Assembly (NCBI GenBank): GCA_029012365.1
Contig: JAQXLY010000003.1
Coordinates: 1-35,431, forward strand
Source: Lachnospiraceae bacterium
Lineage (GTDB): Bacteria > Bacillota > Clostridia > Lachnospirales > Lachnospiraceae
Length of the DNA stretch: 35,431 bases
Direction: 5' to 3'
Part shown: positions 15,484 through 23,251 of the stretch, piece by piece
How the letters are laid out: the number at the start of each line of letters is the position of its first letter
How positions within the stretch are numbered: the first letter of the stretch is position 1
The notes under the pieces: generated by a model
Told to the model about the DNA's origin: nothing
What the model saw: only the letters and a program-made list of their open reading frames with translations
The model's database searches: none
Made by a program: the position numbers and the translations under genes

Positions 15484-16644
15484 ATGGAACAAAAAACGGA
15501 AAAGAAAATGACCAAATATGACCGTAAGGTCTTGGCAAGAGAAGCAGCCGCAAGGCGTGAAAAAAAGAAAAGGATACTCGGAATTATCTCTACGGCTGCC
15601 ATTATCGTCTGTATCATTGCATTAATTGTAGTTGTACCGATGGTAAAAAACAGGAAAGTATTAAAGGAGTACATCAAGGTAGGTGATGTTTCCGTATCGC
15701 AATTAGAATTTAACTATCACAGAGCAAATACCATCAACAGCTACTCCCAGATTTTGCCGTACTTCGGAGTAGATACCTCTAAGCCGCTCAGTGAGCAGGT
15801 TTACGATTCTGAGACAGGTGCCACATGGGCTGACTTTTTCAACGAACAGGCCGCACTGTCCATACAGGAAAACAGGGCAATGGTAGATGATGCCGCAGCA
15901 AAGAAGGTTTCGCTTGATGTAGAAAATGAGTATAACACCTACATGAATCAAATAAAGACTGAGGCCAAAGAGGCGGGTATGAGTCTTAACAGTTACTTTG
16001 TTTCTCTCTTCGGTACCGGTGCATCCGAGAAGACAATGAAGGATATCATCAAAAATGACATTACTGCGATTCTCTATTACCAGTACCTGACTCAGACCAT
16101 GGAGGCAAGTGATGAAGAAGCACAGGCTGAATATGAAGAAAATAAAGATGACTATGACTCTGTTGACTATCGTGTATTAGAATTTGCAGCCGACGTTACG
16201 GACGAATCCGCTGAGGAAGAGATTACATCAGCTATGGATGCCATGACTGCACGCGCTCAGGAAATGTTAGACAAAGTCAATGCAGGGGAAGATTTTGAGA
16301 CACTGTGTGCAACATATGCTCCGGAAGAGGAACGTACCGAATATGCGGATTCCGAGACCGATAAATCCCTTGTAACCGGTGCTACAGCCTCTTCCTCTTA
16401 TGTACCGTATATGGACTGGTTATTTGATGCATCACGTAAAGACGGAGATACCACTCTTTTCACCGATGAAGATGACTATACCTGCTATGTTCTTTCCTTC
16501 GAAAAGCGTTATATGGGCGATACTGTTTTAAGCAATATCAAGCAAACCCTGACCAACAGCGCAGTAACAGAGTATGTAAATACTCTCTCCGCGAACTACG
16601 AGATTTCCGATCCTCACGGCAATTTACCTGCTATGGAACAGTAA
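15484..16644 (+). CDS. Membrane-anchored SurA/PrsA-like protein (foldase or peptidyl-prolyl isomerase relative)
   Basis: A 386-residue protein. It has a basic cytoplasmic N-terminus (about 1-36), one membrane span (about 37-57) and a large acidic extracytoplasmic part. The region after the span (IKVGDVSVSQLEFNYHRANT) resembles the SurA_N chaperone segment. Residues ~235-360 take the place of a rotamase domain (EEITSAMDAMTARAQEMLDK, then EDFETLCATYAPEE), but the match is loose, so enzymatic activity is doubtful. Related proteins assist folding of secreted proteins. The ATG at 15484 has only a weak AAGAGAA upstream; a strong AAAGGAGGG sits at 15428-15436, 47 bases too far. An in-frame stop at 15451 excludes a longer reading frame. 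Confidence 0.72.
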   Translation: MEQKTEKKMTKYDRKVLAREAAARREKKKRILGIISTAAIIVCIIALIVVVPMVKNRKVLKEYIKVGDVSVSQLEFNYHRANTINSYSQILPYFGVDTSKPLSEQVYDSETGATWADFFNEQAALSIQENRAMVDDAAAKKVSLDVENEYNTYMNQIKTEAKEAGMSLNSYFVSLFGTGASEKTMKDIIKNDITAILYYQYLTQTMEASDEEAQAEYEENKDDYDSVDYRVLEFAADVTDESAEEEITSAMDAMTARAQEMLDKVNAGEDFETLCATYAPEEERTEYADSETDKSLVTGATASSSYVPYMDWLFDASRKDGDTTLFTDEDDYTCYVLSFEKRYMGDTVLSNIKQTLTNSAVTEYVNTLSANYEISDPHGNLPAMEQ

Positions 16645-16694
16645 TCGGTCGTTATCCGGGACAGATTGTTTTCAATTTTATAAGAAGCACTAAG

Positions 16695-16751
16695 AAACGG
16701 GGCTGTCACATCTTCGATTGAAAAACCGAAAATGTGACAGCCCCGTTTTAT
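16695..16751 (+). terminator. Strong terminator after the foldase-like gene
   Basis: A perfect 16-bp stem, AAACGGGGCTGTCACA (16695-16710) with its complement at 16733-16748, followed by TTTTAT. It may also stop transcripts from the MgtC side. Confidence 0.88.
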
Positions 16752-16820
16752 GTACCGAAGCATTCAAAGCTCTGTAAAGTCCTCCGGAAACGCACAATTT
16801 CATGCACGACTCCTTTAACA

Positions 16821-17513
16821 CTATAGCTCTTCCACATATTTAACACGTTCCACCGTGCTCAGCATCTGCAAAATCTCCGCATGAGGCTTTTTCTTTGGGA
16901 GCCGCAATGTACAAAGAACCGCTGTACCACTGTCGCCCACACTGTTAGCCCGCGTCATTTCCAAATCGCTGATACGGAAGCCCTGCTCCTTTGCAAAACG
17001 GATAAAAAGCCCTACATCCGCCATCTGCTCAAACTCCACATAAAGGTTAATCACCTTTGTCGAAGCCATTACCCAGTCATCCAGTCTGTGCAGCATTGCC
17101 ATTACAACAAAAATCAAAACGCACCCTGCCAGAGCTCCCGTATAGAACCCGATTCCGAGAGAAAGACCGACACAGGCCGCAGCCCATAATCCGGCTGCCG
17201 TGGTAAGACCCTTTACCCGGTTACGGCCTGTTACAATAATTGTACCCGCTCCCAAAAAACCGATTCCGGAAATCACCTGTGCACCCATTCGTGCCGGGTC
17301 CGTTCCGCCGTAAACCTCTGTTATATACTGATTTGTAAGCATCACCAGGGCTGACCCCATGCAAACCAGCATATAGGTCCGAAACCCTGCGGGACGCTTT
17401 TTTCTTCCGCGCTCCACACCGAGTATGCCGCCACACACAAGTGACAGCATCAGTCTTGTTGTTACGGAAACAAGATTAAGCTCCTTCAACACTTCAGGAA
17501 TATGTTCTTCCAA
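16821..17513 (-). CDS. MgtC/SapB family membrane protein
   Basis: A 230-residue protein. The N-terminal membrane domain (about 1-150) carries the family blocks GGILGVERGRKKRPAGFRTY, VCMGSAL, GAQVISGIGFLGAGTI and KGLTTAAGLWAAACVGLS. The C-terminal soluble ACT-like domain is also present. MgtC proteins are linked to Mg2+ limitation, acid stress and F-ATPase inhibition in pathogens; in commensals the role is less clear. The only well-placed start is TTG at 17513 with AAGGGGG 8 bases upstream; the longer frame to 17561 would overlap the upstream gene. It follows the lipoprotein gene by 13 bases, so the two are likely co-transcribed. Confidence 0.85.
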   Translation of the reverse strand: MEEHIPEVLKELNLVSVTTRLMLSLVCGGILGVERGRKKRPAGFRTYMLVCMGSALVMLTNQYITEVYGGTDPARMGAQVISGIGFLGAGTIIVTGRNRVKGLTTAAGLWAAACVGLSLGIGFYTGALAGCVLIFVVMAMLHRLDDWVMASTKVINLYVEFEQMADVGLFIRFAKEQGFRISDLEMTRANSVGDSGTAVLCTLRLPKKKPHAEILQMLSTVERVKYVEEL

Positions 17514-17526
17514 ATCATCTTCCCCC

Positions 17527-18783
17527 TTATTCCATATACCAGCCTTCCACATGTGCCGCACCGATTCCCCTTACCCGTGCCTCATACGGACAGCCTTCCG
17601 GAAAATTTTTTAGTCCGTTCTTCACTGCATAATCCGAAAAATTCTGCCATGTAATGAGGCGGTAGTTTCCTCTGTCTGTCATGGAACGCGCCTCTCCTAC
17701 CTGCTCACCGTGCAAAGCACTGACAGTCAGATATCCTTCGGTTGTTAAAAGCATTTTCTGGGTTTCTCCGGATATTCTGGTAAAAACCAGTTTATCTAAG
17801 TACGGAAGCTGCTTCCCTGCTTCATCCGTTTTCCAGTAATACGGATTCCTTACAAATTCATATGAGCTGCCTCTGACATCACCCTTTCCTTCTTCCGTCG
17901 AGATACAGAAAGGATTCAGCGTGGGAACACCGGGCGTATTCCATGCATTGGAAACTGTTTCCTTAAGCATCATGTCCGTGTCGGTATACCCCATATCCTT
18001 TGCTTTGGCTGCAGCGGCATCCTCTCCCATATATTCCGGCAGAAGATTCACAAAATAGTGCTCCGGTGCAAAGCAGATGCCTCCCTGAGCCAGAAGCTCA
18101 GACAAAAATTCCGGCTTTGAAGACGAAAAATTTATCCTGAAGCTGTATCTGTCCAGTTTTGTAAATACTGCTTTCTCCGTTCTTCCCGACGCATCCTTTG
18201 AAATAAAACAGCTCCATAAAGCTTCACCGAACACCTCCGGCAGACACAGCTTTTCGTAAAAAAAGATACAATCATCCGAAGTAAACAATACGCCGTCAGA
18301 CCATCGCATTCCCTCTCTCAAATAAATGGTATACTCTGTGAAATCCGAATTAACCCTGTATGCTTTCGCTATATTCGGAGCAACCGTACCGTCTGCGGCA
18401 TAACAAAATAAGCCTTCCGACACAAGCTCTCTTGTTACTGTATCCGCATTCACTGCGGCAAACTGTGCTTCCCCTCCGTAAACTCCTATCTGCGGCAGGC
18501 TAAGCTCCATTACATCCTCCTGTTTCGGAAGACGCTTTTCGGCTACCTGTAGCTCCCCCTTTGCAACACCCTCCTGCCACACTGGAGACTCCTGATACTC
18601 CGTATAACCGTTTGGAGACGATATAGCCTCATGATTCCCGTTATCCTTTTCATCCATATTCGGAGACACTGTCACTGTTCCCGGCAGATTATTCCCATCA
18701 TCTGTCTTTTCTCTTTCGCAGCCCGCGGCCAGACATACCATTCCGATTATGACCGCTGCACGTATCACACATCTTCGACCCAT
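17527..18783 (-). CDS. Short peptide-binding-type lipoprotein (SBP family 5, reduced)
   Basis: A 418-residue lipoprotein with a lipobox at LAAGC (Cys22) and a low-complexity linker. An SBP_bac_5 N-terminal lobe follows (VTRELVSEGLFCYAADGTVA, YTIYLREGMRWSDGVLFTSD, DCIFFYEKL; later YEFVRNPYYWKTDEAGKQLP). Family members with this linker-lobe layout normally run well past 550 residues. Here, after the segment GETQKMLLTTEGYLTVSALH, only ~60 residues remain and the usual second-lobe block (FRQALSLAID-like) is absent. No permease or ATPase gene adjoins. It may be a reduced receptor or an internally deleted gene with frame intact. AGGAGG lies 5 bases before the ATG. Confidence 0.75.
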   Translation of the reverse strand: MGRRCVIRAAVIIGMVCLAAGCEREKTDDGNNLPGTVTVSPNMDEKDNGNHEAISSPNGYTEYQESPVWQEGVAKGELQVAEKRLPKQEDVMELSLPQIGVYGGEAQFAAVNADTVTRELVSEGLFCYAADGTVAPNIAKAYRVNSDFTEYTIYLREGMRWSDGVLFTSDDCIFFYEKLCLPEVFGEALWSCFISKDASGRTEKAVFTKLDRYSFRINFSSSKPEFLSELLAQGGICFAPEHYFVNLLPEYMGEDAAAAKAKDMGYTDTDMMLKETVSNAWNTPGVPTLNPFCISTEEGKGDVRGSSYEFVRNPYYWKTDEAGKQLPYLDKLVFTRISGETQKMLLTTEGYLTVSALHGEQVGEARSMTDRGNYRLITWQNFSDYAVKNGLKNFPEGCPYEARVRGIGAAHVEGWYME

Positions 18784-18867
18784 TTATGCCTCCTATATCC
18801 CAAAAATAAGATGTCATTTAAAATTATCCTACGGCAAAATCTGCCGACACCCTAATCTAATAAGGAA

Positions 18868-18902
18868 ATGCCCCAAAAGTCACAAGGACTTCTGGGACAC
18901 CT
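18868..18902 (-). terminator. Terminator after the chemoreceptor gene
   Basis: CCCAGAAGTC and GACTTTTGGG pair (10 bp with one G-T) on the minus strand just after the chemoreceptor stop. The downstream T run (CATTTCCTTATT) is poor. Confidence 0.55.
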
Positions 18903-18917
18903 CATCATTCCGATACA

Positions 18918-21212
18918 CTAATAGCGAAATGCCTGTAACGCCTCCTGCAATTTTCTTGCTTCATCGTTTAATACGTTGGAAGCATCCGACAAATCTTCCA
19001 CTGCCTTGAGCTGAAGGTCAACCATATTTTGTACCTCCTCCGAAGCAGCCGATGTCTGCTCGGAAACTGCGGAAATGCTGCTGATTGCATCCACCGTTAC
19101 GGTCTGCGCCTGACCGATGCGTTCAACACCGTTGGATATATTCTCCAGACGTTCCGTCATTTCCTCAACATTATCACCGATATTTCTAAACAGGGCAATC
19201 GCATTTTGTAATGCTACACTCTGGGAAGCTACAATCTCTTCCGCCTGTGCTACCGTCTGTGCCGTTCCCTCTGTCTGTGCTTTAATACCGTTTACGATAC
19301 CCGCAATCTCATTTGCAGCCTCAACGGACTGCTCAGCCAGTCTGCGAATCTCATCCGCAACAACCGCAAAACCGCGTCCGGCCTCTCCTGCCCGTGCTGC
19401 CTCAATCGATGCATTCAGTGAAAGCAGATTGGTCTGTTCCGCAATATCATTAATTACACCGATAATCTTTCCGATAGAGTGAGACTCCTCCGCAAGCGCA
19501 TCCATATCTACCGTAATCCGCTTTGTAATCGAAGCCGTTTCCTCTCCCTTCTTCTCCAGTATGCCGATTGCATTCATACCGTTTTCTACCGATGCTTTTG
19601 CATTCTGTGCAAGCTCATCAATCGCATGGGCATCTGCCTTTACTTCATTAATCCGTTCACCAAGCTCCTCGCTTTGTACCAGACAACGCTCAGAATCTTC
19701 TGCCTGCTGTACGATACCGTTACGGATTTCCGTAATCGATGCCGTTATATTTTGTGTTGCTGTCAGGAGCTTTGCCGATGTATCTCCTACCCCGACTGCC
19801 GAGCTTCCTACATTATCCGCAGCTACCGAAGTCTGCATTACCATACCCTTCATGTTCACCACTGTTTTATTGGCACAGGCAACCAGCGCACCGAATTCAT
19901 CTTTACGCTTTGTCCGCATCTTCGCGGTCAAATCACCCTTCGCTACCTTGTCGAGTCCTGCCATGGTACGTTTCATTGCCTTTGCATAGGAGGTTGCAAC
20001 CCACACGCCCAGCAATACGGAACATGCAGCTGAGATAAGAACAACCACAATCGCAAGGAACCAGATGGCATTGGCACTGGAAATAATTTCGTTTCTCGGA
20101 ATCGCACCACAGAGGAAAGCACCGCTATCGCCTATCGGCGTACAGATAACCAGATACTTGTCTCCGTTAATCTTTGCGTATCCGCTTGCCGTTGTTCTTG
20201 TGCTGACCGCGTCATTGTATTCGGATTTTCCGATAAAGTACGGGGTTTCGGAAACTCCGTCCGGTGTCGCTTCAATCCCGTCCGGCGAAACGATACCGAA
20301 AATACTTCCTTCCGCAAGATCAATGCCGAGAAGCGTATCCGCAATCAAAGACATCCTGATATCCGCGGAAATATAACCGATATCTTTTCCGAGTGTACTT
20401 TTTAGCTTCGTTGTAACTGATAAAAAGTAGCTGTTGCCGGAAAGTCCCAGCTCGCTGTCCACGAAATTATGGCGTGCCGTCCAATAGTATTCTTCACCGC
20501 TGGAAAGATACTCCGCTCCGTCTTTGCTCTGCTCGAATGCGGTTGCACGGTCCCCTTCCTTAAACTCACCGTCGGAGGCATAAGACTCTCCGTAATAGGA
20601 CATTAACGCAATATTGCCGATAATGGACTCCGTCTCTCCTCCCAATGTTTCAATGTCCGCCTCAATCGCTCTCTTGGCTCTTTTCTCATCCTTTGAATCC
20701 ACAGTATAAGATTCGCTGTAATACAGTGATACGTCACTTTTTGAGTTCAGCTGGCTCATCTTTGACTCTACCGTTGATAAAACCAAAGCAAGATGCTCTG
20801 CCTTAGCGTTTATGGTAGAACCGGCAGCCTGCTCGTAATTTTTCTGCAGTGCGTTCGAGGCACTGGAAGTACAAATCGCACCGAGCGCAATGATAAAAAC
20901 CAACGGCACACAGAACATGGCAATTAACTGTGTCCGTATACTTTTCATCTTCTTTTTTCCGTTCCTCTTTCCGGTCAGAAGCTCAGGCAGCTTTATCGCC
21001 GGAAGCTTAACGGCTCCCTTCTTCTTTTCCTTCGGTGCCTTTTCCTTTTTCGGCTTTACCGCCTTTACCTTCTCCTTCACCGTCTTCTCCTTCGGTGCCT
21101 TTCTGACCTTCGGTGCCTTAGGCTCTTTCGGCGCTTTTTCCTTTTTGTCCTTCTTTTTTTCTGCCCGTTCTTCCGCACGCAGAAAATCCTGTAAATCCCG
21201 ATCCTTTTTCAT
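18918..21212 (-). CDS. Methyl-accepting chemotaxis protein with a lysine-rich N-terminal extension
   Basis: A 764-residue chemoreceptor. Order: a ~90-residue cytoplasmic Lys/Pro/Ala-rich extension with repeated APKE/APKV units (about 27-62); span 1 (about 94-115); an extracytoplasmic Cache-like sensor (about 118-378); span 2 (about 380-404); HAMP (about 405-455); and the signalling domain, whose hairpin tip reads [20 protein letters not shown] with [18 protein letters not shown] after it (about 590-629). The tip is intact, so coupling to CheA/CheW is expected. The N-terminal extension is unusual, as most receptors begin a few residues before span 1. GAGGAGG precedes the ATG. A sigma-A promoter lies at 21318-21346. 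Confidence 0.93.
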   Translation of the reverse strand: MKKDRDLQDFLRAEERAEKKKDKKEKAPKEPKAPKVRKAPKEKTVKEKVKAVKPKKEKAPKEKKKGAVKLPAIKLPELLTGKRNGKKKMKSIRTQLIAMFCVPLVFIIALGAICTSSASNALQKNYEQAAGSTINAKAEHLALVLSTVESKMSQLNSKSDVSLYYSESYTVDSKDEKRAKRAIEADIETLGGETESIIGNIALMSYYGESYASDGEFKEGDRATAFEQSKDGAEYLSSGEEYYWTARHNFVDSELGLSGNSYFLSVTTKLKSTLGKDIGYISADIRMSLIADTLLGIDLAEGSIFGIVSPDGIEATPDGVSETPYFIGKSEYNDAVSTRTTASGYAKINGDKYLVICTPIGDSGAFLCGAIPRNEIISSANAIWFLAIVVVLISAACSVLLGVWVATSYAKAMKRTMAGLDKVAKGDLTAKMRTKRKDEFGALVACANKTVVNMKGMVMQTSVAADNVGSSAVGVGDTSAKLLTATQNITASITEIRNGIVQQAEDSERCLVQSEELGERINEVKADAHAIDELAQNAKASVENGMNAIGILEKKGEETASITKRITVDMDALAEESHSIGKIIGVINDIAEQTNLLSLNASIEAARAGEAGRGFAVVADEIRRLAEQSVEAANEIAGIVNGIKAQTEGTAQTVAQAEEIVASQSVALQNAIALFRNIGDNVEEMTERLENISNGVERIGQAQTVTVDAISSISAVSEQTSAASEEVQNMVDLQLKAVEDLSDASNVLNDEARKLQEALQAFRY

Positions 21213-21317
21213 TTTTTAAGCCTCCTCGCCTTATTCGGTATCCGGTGCTGTTCATAATTATAGTACTCTGCCGTTCTGCCCCATCTCTTTATGTATCTCA
21301 ATCCCAATCTATTATAA

Positions 21318-21346
21318 ATTATACTCTATTCTGTCCGAAAGTTCAA
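21318..21346 (-). promoter_or_regulatory. Promoter of the chemoreceptor gene
   Basis: TTGAAC (21346-21341), a 17-base spacer and a perfect TATAAT (21323-21318) on the minus strand. The leader to the ATG is about 100 bases. Confidence 0.8.
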
Positions 21347-21442
21347 GACATAAAATAGACAGGTTATTATACTCTGCATAAAAAAATGAAGATATTTCCA
21401 AACTTTTTTTAAAATGTGCTTTTCTTTTTATGAAAAACACCG

Positions 21443-21448
21443 TATAAT
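21443..21448 (+). promoter_or_regulatory. -10 box of the small acidic membrane protein gene
   Basis: A perfect TATAAT 31 bases before the ATG. No good -35 is seen at 16-18 bases upstream, where only a T-rich stretch occurs. Confidence 0.5.
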
Positions 21449-21478
21449 AGAATCAGCATCACAGAAAGGAGTTTTTTC

Positions 21479-21730
21479 ATGAAAAAAGTATTTAAATTTT
21501 TCGCTGCAATAGCGTCACTCGCAGCGGTTGCCGGCGGTGCATATCTCGTTTATAAAAACTTCTTTTCAAAAGAAGAAGATGATTTCGATTTTGATGACAG
21601 CTTCGCTGATGAGGACGATTCCTCCTCCCGCGAATATGTATCCATCAACATTACTACCGATGAAACCGAGGAAGAAGAGGAAGAGGATTCCGACGCATCA
21701 GAAGCTGCCGACGACACCGACGCGGAGTAA
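21479..21730 (+). CDS. Small single-span membrane protein with an acidic tail
   Basis: An 83-residue protein. Residues 1-28 form a short basic start and one membrane span (FFAAIASLAAVAGGAYLVY). The rest is strongly acidic, with runs such as EEDDFDFDDSFADEDD and ETEEEEEEDSDASEAADD. AAAGGAG lies 7 bases before the ATG, a perfect TATAAT stands upstream, and a strong terminator follows immediately, all supporting a real gene. The acidic tail is probably cytoplasmic by the positive-inside rule only if the orientation is N-out, which I cannot settle. The function is not recognised. Confidence 0.7.
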   Translation: MKKVFKFFAAIASLAAVAGGAYLVYKNFFSKEEDDFDFDDSFADEDDSSSREYVSINITTDETEEEEEEDSDASEAADDTDAE

Positions 21731-21731
21731 T

Positions 21732-21786
21732 AAAACAGGATGTTGTATATGACTGTAATCGGTCTCATATACAACATCCTGTTTTT
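21732..21786. terminator. Bidirectional terminator with a perfect 21-bp stem
   Basis: The arms 21732-21752 and 21765-21785 are exact complements around a 12-base loop. A T run follows on each strand (five T on plus, TTTTATT on minus). It separates two convergent genes. Confidence 0.92.
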
Positions 21787-21813
21787 ATGCTGTATCACAC
21801 AGAATACAATGCC

Positions 21814-22632
21814 TTATTCTACATACATCCGCAACGTATTTCCAAAGAAACACCATATCCCGCCATGCTCTGTTTCAATATGCAGAATAAACTCTAACGG
21901 TTCTTCCGAAAATACCTGCTCCGTAATTCCCGTTGCGGTTAAAAGAGAATAAACATATGCACCTTTCTCCGGTCTTTTTGATTCTATCTGCTGTTTTTCC
22001 TTCAAACAACTTATAAGCTCCGTTATCCGGTCCGTATCTTCGTGTACATATTCCCAGTATTCCGCCTCAGTCCCCGACGGAGCATACCCGGAAGCCGTAA
22101 GCACTTCCCGCAATTCCTCCGGTACAGCTATCCTAGAAGGACTAAAAAAGCACGTGTCTATGTTTTCTTCCGACTCTGCGCTGCAATCGCCCTCAGCCGC
22201 TGTCGGGAATACAACCGTCTGTGACAAATAAGCATCCGATAGCTCATTCATCCCGTCTTCATCCGACTTTGAATAGTAATCGCTCGCCGTATTACTGCTG
22301 TTATTGTTTTGCATACGTCGTACCTTATCCTCCGGTGCAGCATCTTTCACTTCATTGTCGCTTATGAAACCAGTACCGATTGCCCGTCCCCCAATCACAA
22401 ATATAAGCACTGCCGCAGCCGCTGCACAAATATATTTCAGTGTGTAACCAAACCTTTTGTGCGGTTTACGGTGCGAAGCTGTTACAGTTACGTCTTCTTC
22501 CTTTATCCGGTCCAATGTCCTTTGAATCAGCTCTTCCTTCACCCGGAGTCTCTCATCCGACATTGCCTGATCTAAAAGTGCATAGATTTCATCTTCCGAC
22601 ATTTCCCTGCCATTTTGTACTTCCCTATTCAT
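21814..22632 (-). CDS. Membrane protein paired with the second ECF sigma factor (putative anti-sigma)
   Basis: A 272-residue protein. The cytoplasmic N-terminal part (about 1-60) is helical and charged (MSEDEIYALLDQAMSDERLR). One span follows (about 64-86, YICAAAAAVLIFVIGGRAI), then an extracytoplasmic domain of ~185 residues with a Ser/Asn-rich linker. Start: the ATG at 22632 has GGAGG 8 bases upstream, within the end of the sigma gene, and lies one base after that gene's stop. Position and topology suggest an anti-sigma factor; no zinc-finger anti-sigma motif is visible and the outer domain is not recognised. A perfect bidirectional terminator ends the unit. Confidence 0.6.
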   Translation of the reverse strand: MNREVQNGREMSEDEIYALLDQAMSDERLRVKEELIQRTLDRIKEEDVTVTASHRKPHKRFGYTLKYICAAAAAVLIFVIGGRAIGTGFISDNEVKDAAPEDKVRRMQNNNSSNTASDYYSKSDEDGMNELSDAYLSQTVVFPTAAEGDCSAESEENIDTCFFSPSRIAVPEELREVLTASGYAPSGTEAEYWEYVHEDTDRITELISCLKEKQQIESKRPEKGAYVYSLLTATGITEQVFSEEPLEFILHIETEHGGIWCFFGNTLRMYVE

Positions 22633-22633
22633 C

Positions 22634-23197
22634 CTATGCACCTCCTTTCCATTCTCCTTCCAGAATAACGCGGAACTTTTCTCTGGCTCTCGACAGTCTG
22701 CTTTTCACCGTTCCCTCGCTGATTTCAAGCACCTTTGCCGTTTCTGCCACCGAACGTTCTTCAAAGTAGAGACAGAGCAGCACTTCCCTGTACTTTTCCG
22801 GAAGCTTCAGTAAAGCTTTCTTAATACGTTCTCCGTCCTGCCTGCGTTCTATCTCATCAATCATATCCGCGGCAGGCAGCTTCGCCTCCTCTTCCTCGGA
22901 AAGCATGGTAACCCGACGATTGTATGCGCTCTTTAAATAATCTTTACATGTATTGACCGTAATACGTAAAAGCCACGTTTTCACCGAGCTTTCCCCGCGA
23001 AATCCCGCCAGATTTCCGTTGACCTTAATAAACACTTCCTGAAAAATATCTTCCGCTGTATCATAATCCTTCACGTAGCAGTAGGCCATACGGAGTACAT
23101 CATTCCCGTATGTCCGCATCAGGAACTCCAGGTCATAGCTTTCTTCTGTTTCACCGGTATGTGGCCGGCAAAGTTCCCGACCTGCCTTTTTGTTCAT
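22634..23197 (-). CDS. ECF-type RNA polymerase sigma factor
   Basis: A 187-residue sigma factor. Region 2 is at about residues 24-85 (LMRTYGNDVLRMAYCYVKDY, DTAEDIFQEVFIKV, SVKTWLLRITVNTCKDYLKS). Region 4 is at about 125-180 (LLKLPEKYREVLLCLYFEER and VAETAKVLEISEGTVKSRLS). It resembles the SigV/SigW group. GGGGGT precedes the ATG. It lies 54 bases after prfC with no terminator between, yet has its own ECF-type promoter (23218-23243), so read-through from prfC and self-activation may both feed it. Its partner membrane protein follows directly. Confidence 0.92.
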   Translation of the reverse strand: MNKKAGRELCRPHTGETEESYDLEFLMRTYGNDVLRMAYCYVKDYDTAEDIFQEVFIKVNGNLAGFRGESSVKTWLLRITVNTCKDYLKSAYNRRVTMLSEEEEAKLPAADMIDEIERRQDGERIKKALLKLPEKYREVLLCLYFEERSVAETAKVLEISEGTVKSRLSRAREKFRVILEGEWKGGA

Positions 23198-23217
23198 ACG
23201 TTACCCCCTATAAGAAA

Positions 23218-23243
23218 GACGAATCGCACATCCTTTTGGTTCC
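23218..23243 (-). promoter_or_regulatory. ECF-type promoter of the second sigma gene
   Basis: GGAACC (23243-23238), a 16-base spacer and CGTC (23221-23218) on the minus strand match the common ECF pattern (AAC-containing -35, CGTC/CGTA -10). It directly precedes the sigma gene, as expected for autoregulation. Confidence 0.65.
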
Positions 23244-23251
23244 GTTTTTTA

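Noticed and set aside
18934..19500. Repeats in the chemoreceptor signalling domain considered as DNA repeats
   Set aside because: They reflect the heptad-repeat coiled coil of the receptor rather than repeated DNA.
21732..21786. Long perfect inverted repeat considered as a possible attachment or recombination site
   Set aside because: Its position between convergent stops, small loop and T runs on both strands explain it fully as a bidirectional terminator.
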